Origin: Phyllobacterium bourgognense
GTDB taxonomy: Bacteria; Pseudomonadota; Alphaproteobacteria; Rhizobiales; Rhizobiaceae
Length of the DNA: 64,000 bases
Direction of reading: 5' to 3'
Assembly (NCBI RefSeq): GCF_003337575.1
Contig: NZ_QPJM01000011.1
Location: 62,001 to 126,000 of the forward strand
Shown: positions 63,212 through 64,000 of the stretch, one piece after another
Layout of the letters: each line of letters opens with the position of its first letter
How positions within the stretch are numbered: position 1 is the first letter of the stretch
The notes under the pieces: model-generated
Seen by the model: only the letters and a program-made list of their open reading frames with translations
The model's database searches: none
Told to the model about the DNA's origin: nothing
Made by a program: the position numbers and the translations under genes

Positions 63212-64000
63212 GAATTCGGATGTGTATGCCCGTCGCGACGAGCCTTACGAGCAGCGCTTTTGCTCCCCTTGCCAGCATCCCCCAGGGTATCGAGGAGTGT
63301 GCGCGCGCTCACTAGATCGCGGGTTGCGAACCCTTCGTCGAAGCGTCGATATATCGGCGCCAGCAGACTGCCGGCCTTTGCGCCTTGGTCCGATCGGAGC
63401 CAATGTTCGGCTAGGGCCGTCGCCGCGCGCAACTCCCATGACAGCGCACCTTGCCGGCGCGCCAGATCAAGCGCCTGCATGTAAAGCGCTTCGGCCTCGG
63501 CTATCCGGTTGACGCTTTCCTTGCGCAACAGATCGGCCTTTGTACGCAGCAGTTCCGGCATGCACCAAATTTCGCCGGTCGATGCCGAAAGCGCGACTGC
63601 CTCGCCGATCGCGGTCTGCCCCGCATCAACGTCCCCATGATCTCCCAGACCCGCAGCGTAAACGCCGATATAGAAAGGGCAACGCATGCGGAAACCTATT
63701 GCAAGAAGCTCATCGAGCGCGCCTCTCAACATCGCCAATCCAGACGGATCACCGCTCTGCAGCAGCCACTCTGCGCGCAGGCAGCGGCTCATGGCACCCC
63801 AAATCGTCATCGCGTGCTCCTCGACATGGGCTTCGATGCCGACAAGCAGGCGCTCCGCGGCAGCAAGGTCTCCCGTCAACAGCGCAATGGGGCAGGTCGT
63901 GTGGACGATGGCATTGCAGAGCGCGAGGGCGTGCTGCGCGGCCCCTGCCTCTTCCAATTGACGCTGCGCCATGGCAACCGCCTTATCGGGATGCCCCTGC
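63208..64000 (-). CDS. C-terminal part of a large TPR/ATPase-type regulator, cut by the window edge
   Basis: The frame is open through base 64000, so this is the 3' part only (about 264 residues). It consists of TPR-like helical repeats (LALCNAIVHTTCPIALLTGDLAAAERLLVGI, MRCPFYIGVYAAGLG, ELLRTKADLLRKE) ending with TALAEHWLRSDQGAKAGSLLAPIYRRFDEGFATRDL. This ending is like that of the 951-residue regulator at 45445-48300 (TALAELWAETDR..ADLLSPICAEFD). It is therefore expected to carry an upstream winged-helix or cyclase domain and an NB-ARC ATPase beyond the window. Confidence 0.8.
   Translation of the reverse strand, partial: QGHPDKAVAMAQRQLEEAGAAQHALALCNAIVHTTCPIALLTGDLAAAERLLVGIEAHVEEHAMTIWGAMSRCLRAEWLLQSGDPSGLAMLRGALDELLAIGFRMRCPFYIGVYAAGLGDHGDVDAGQTAIGEAVALSASTGEIWCMPELLRTKADLLRKESVNRIAEAEALYMQALDLARRQGALSWELRAATALAEHWLRSDQGAKAGSLLAPIYRRFDEGFATRDLVSARTLLDTLGDAGKGSKSAARKARRDGHTHPNS

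Noticed and set aside
1-64000. CRISPR arrays, rRNA genes, complete tRNA genes and intact insertion sequences
   Set aside because: No regularly spaced repeats, rRNA-like sequence, foldable tRNA or transposase gene with terminal inverted repeats was seen on either strand.

Overview
The window looks like alphaproteobacterial DNA, most likely from the Rhizobiales (Hyphomicrobiales). It is moderately GC-rich and rich in LysR/MarR/GntR/DeoR regulators, CUT2 and TRAP sugar-type importers, molybdenum hydroxylases and small exported proteins of types common in that group. This is an inference from gene content; there is no rRNA or other phylogenetic marker in the window. No intact insertion sequence, CRISPR array or complete tRNA was seen, but several genes are visibly broken (S9 peptidase/membrane protein chimera, SsuB-like ATPase, thermonuclease, OsmC, GFA enzyme, possible transposase piece). 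Together these suggest an accessory replicon or an often rearranged chromosomal region.

Layout. 0-2.7 kb: an OhrR-type peroxide sensor, then an SDR plus NTF2-like pair divergent from a LysR regulator. 2.7-6.2 kb: small conserved proteins, a CYTH enzyme, a large palindrome and a chimeric pseudogene. 6.3-8.3 kb: an OmpR/QseBC-type two-component system. 8.9-12.7 kb: a visibly more AT-rich pair encoding a secreted M6 metalloprotease and a secreted protein with a c-type heme motif. 12.9-17.3 kb: a MarR regulator and a PaoABC-type molybdenum aldehyde oxidoreductase lacking the usual export signal. 17.4-20.4 kb: gene fragments, a cold-shock protein, a frameshifted thermonuclease and a Lon-N-domain protein.

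20.8-25.8 kb: a sugar-acid catabolic unit (TRAP transporter QMP genes and an enolase-superfamily dehydratase) divergent from a GntR/FadR-type regulator, with tandem operator-like sequences between them. A related motif recurs at 29.75-29.86 kb before a ketopantoate-reductase-like gene. 26-28.7 kb: a ClC antiporter, a haloacid dehalogenase and a truncated OsmC gene. 30.0-30.8 kb: a Fic toxin with a short upstream partner gene.

31.4-41.5 kb: a carbohydrate regulon in two divergent arms around a DeoR regulator. The right arm has an FGGY kinase, a CUT2 ABC importer and a sugar epimerase; the left arm has a class II aldolase, a second FGGY kinase and a HAD phosphatase. The substrate cannot be read from sequence. 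42-49.3 kb: an MFS carrier, a PfpI-family protein, an exported alpha/beta hydrolase, a quinol-monooxygenase-like protein, a giant winged-helix/ATPase regulator and a GlcG-like protein. 49.3-53.8 kb: an exported isoquinoline-oxidoreductase-type molybdoenzyme with its own diheme cytochrome, bracketed by a decayed and a nearly intact copy of a GFA-family gene. 53.9-56.9 kb: an MFS efflux pump and a cyclic-nucleotide-domain/thioredoxin-reductase-like fusion. 57.3-64 kb: two SDRs, a LysR regulator, two exported small enzymes (ABM and VOC folds), an MFS carrier, and the C-terminal part of a second large ATPase-type regulator cut by the window edge.
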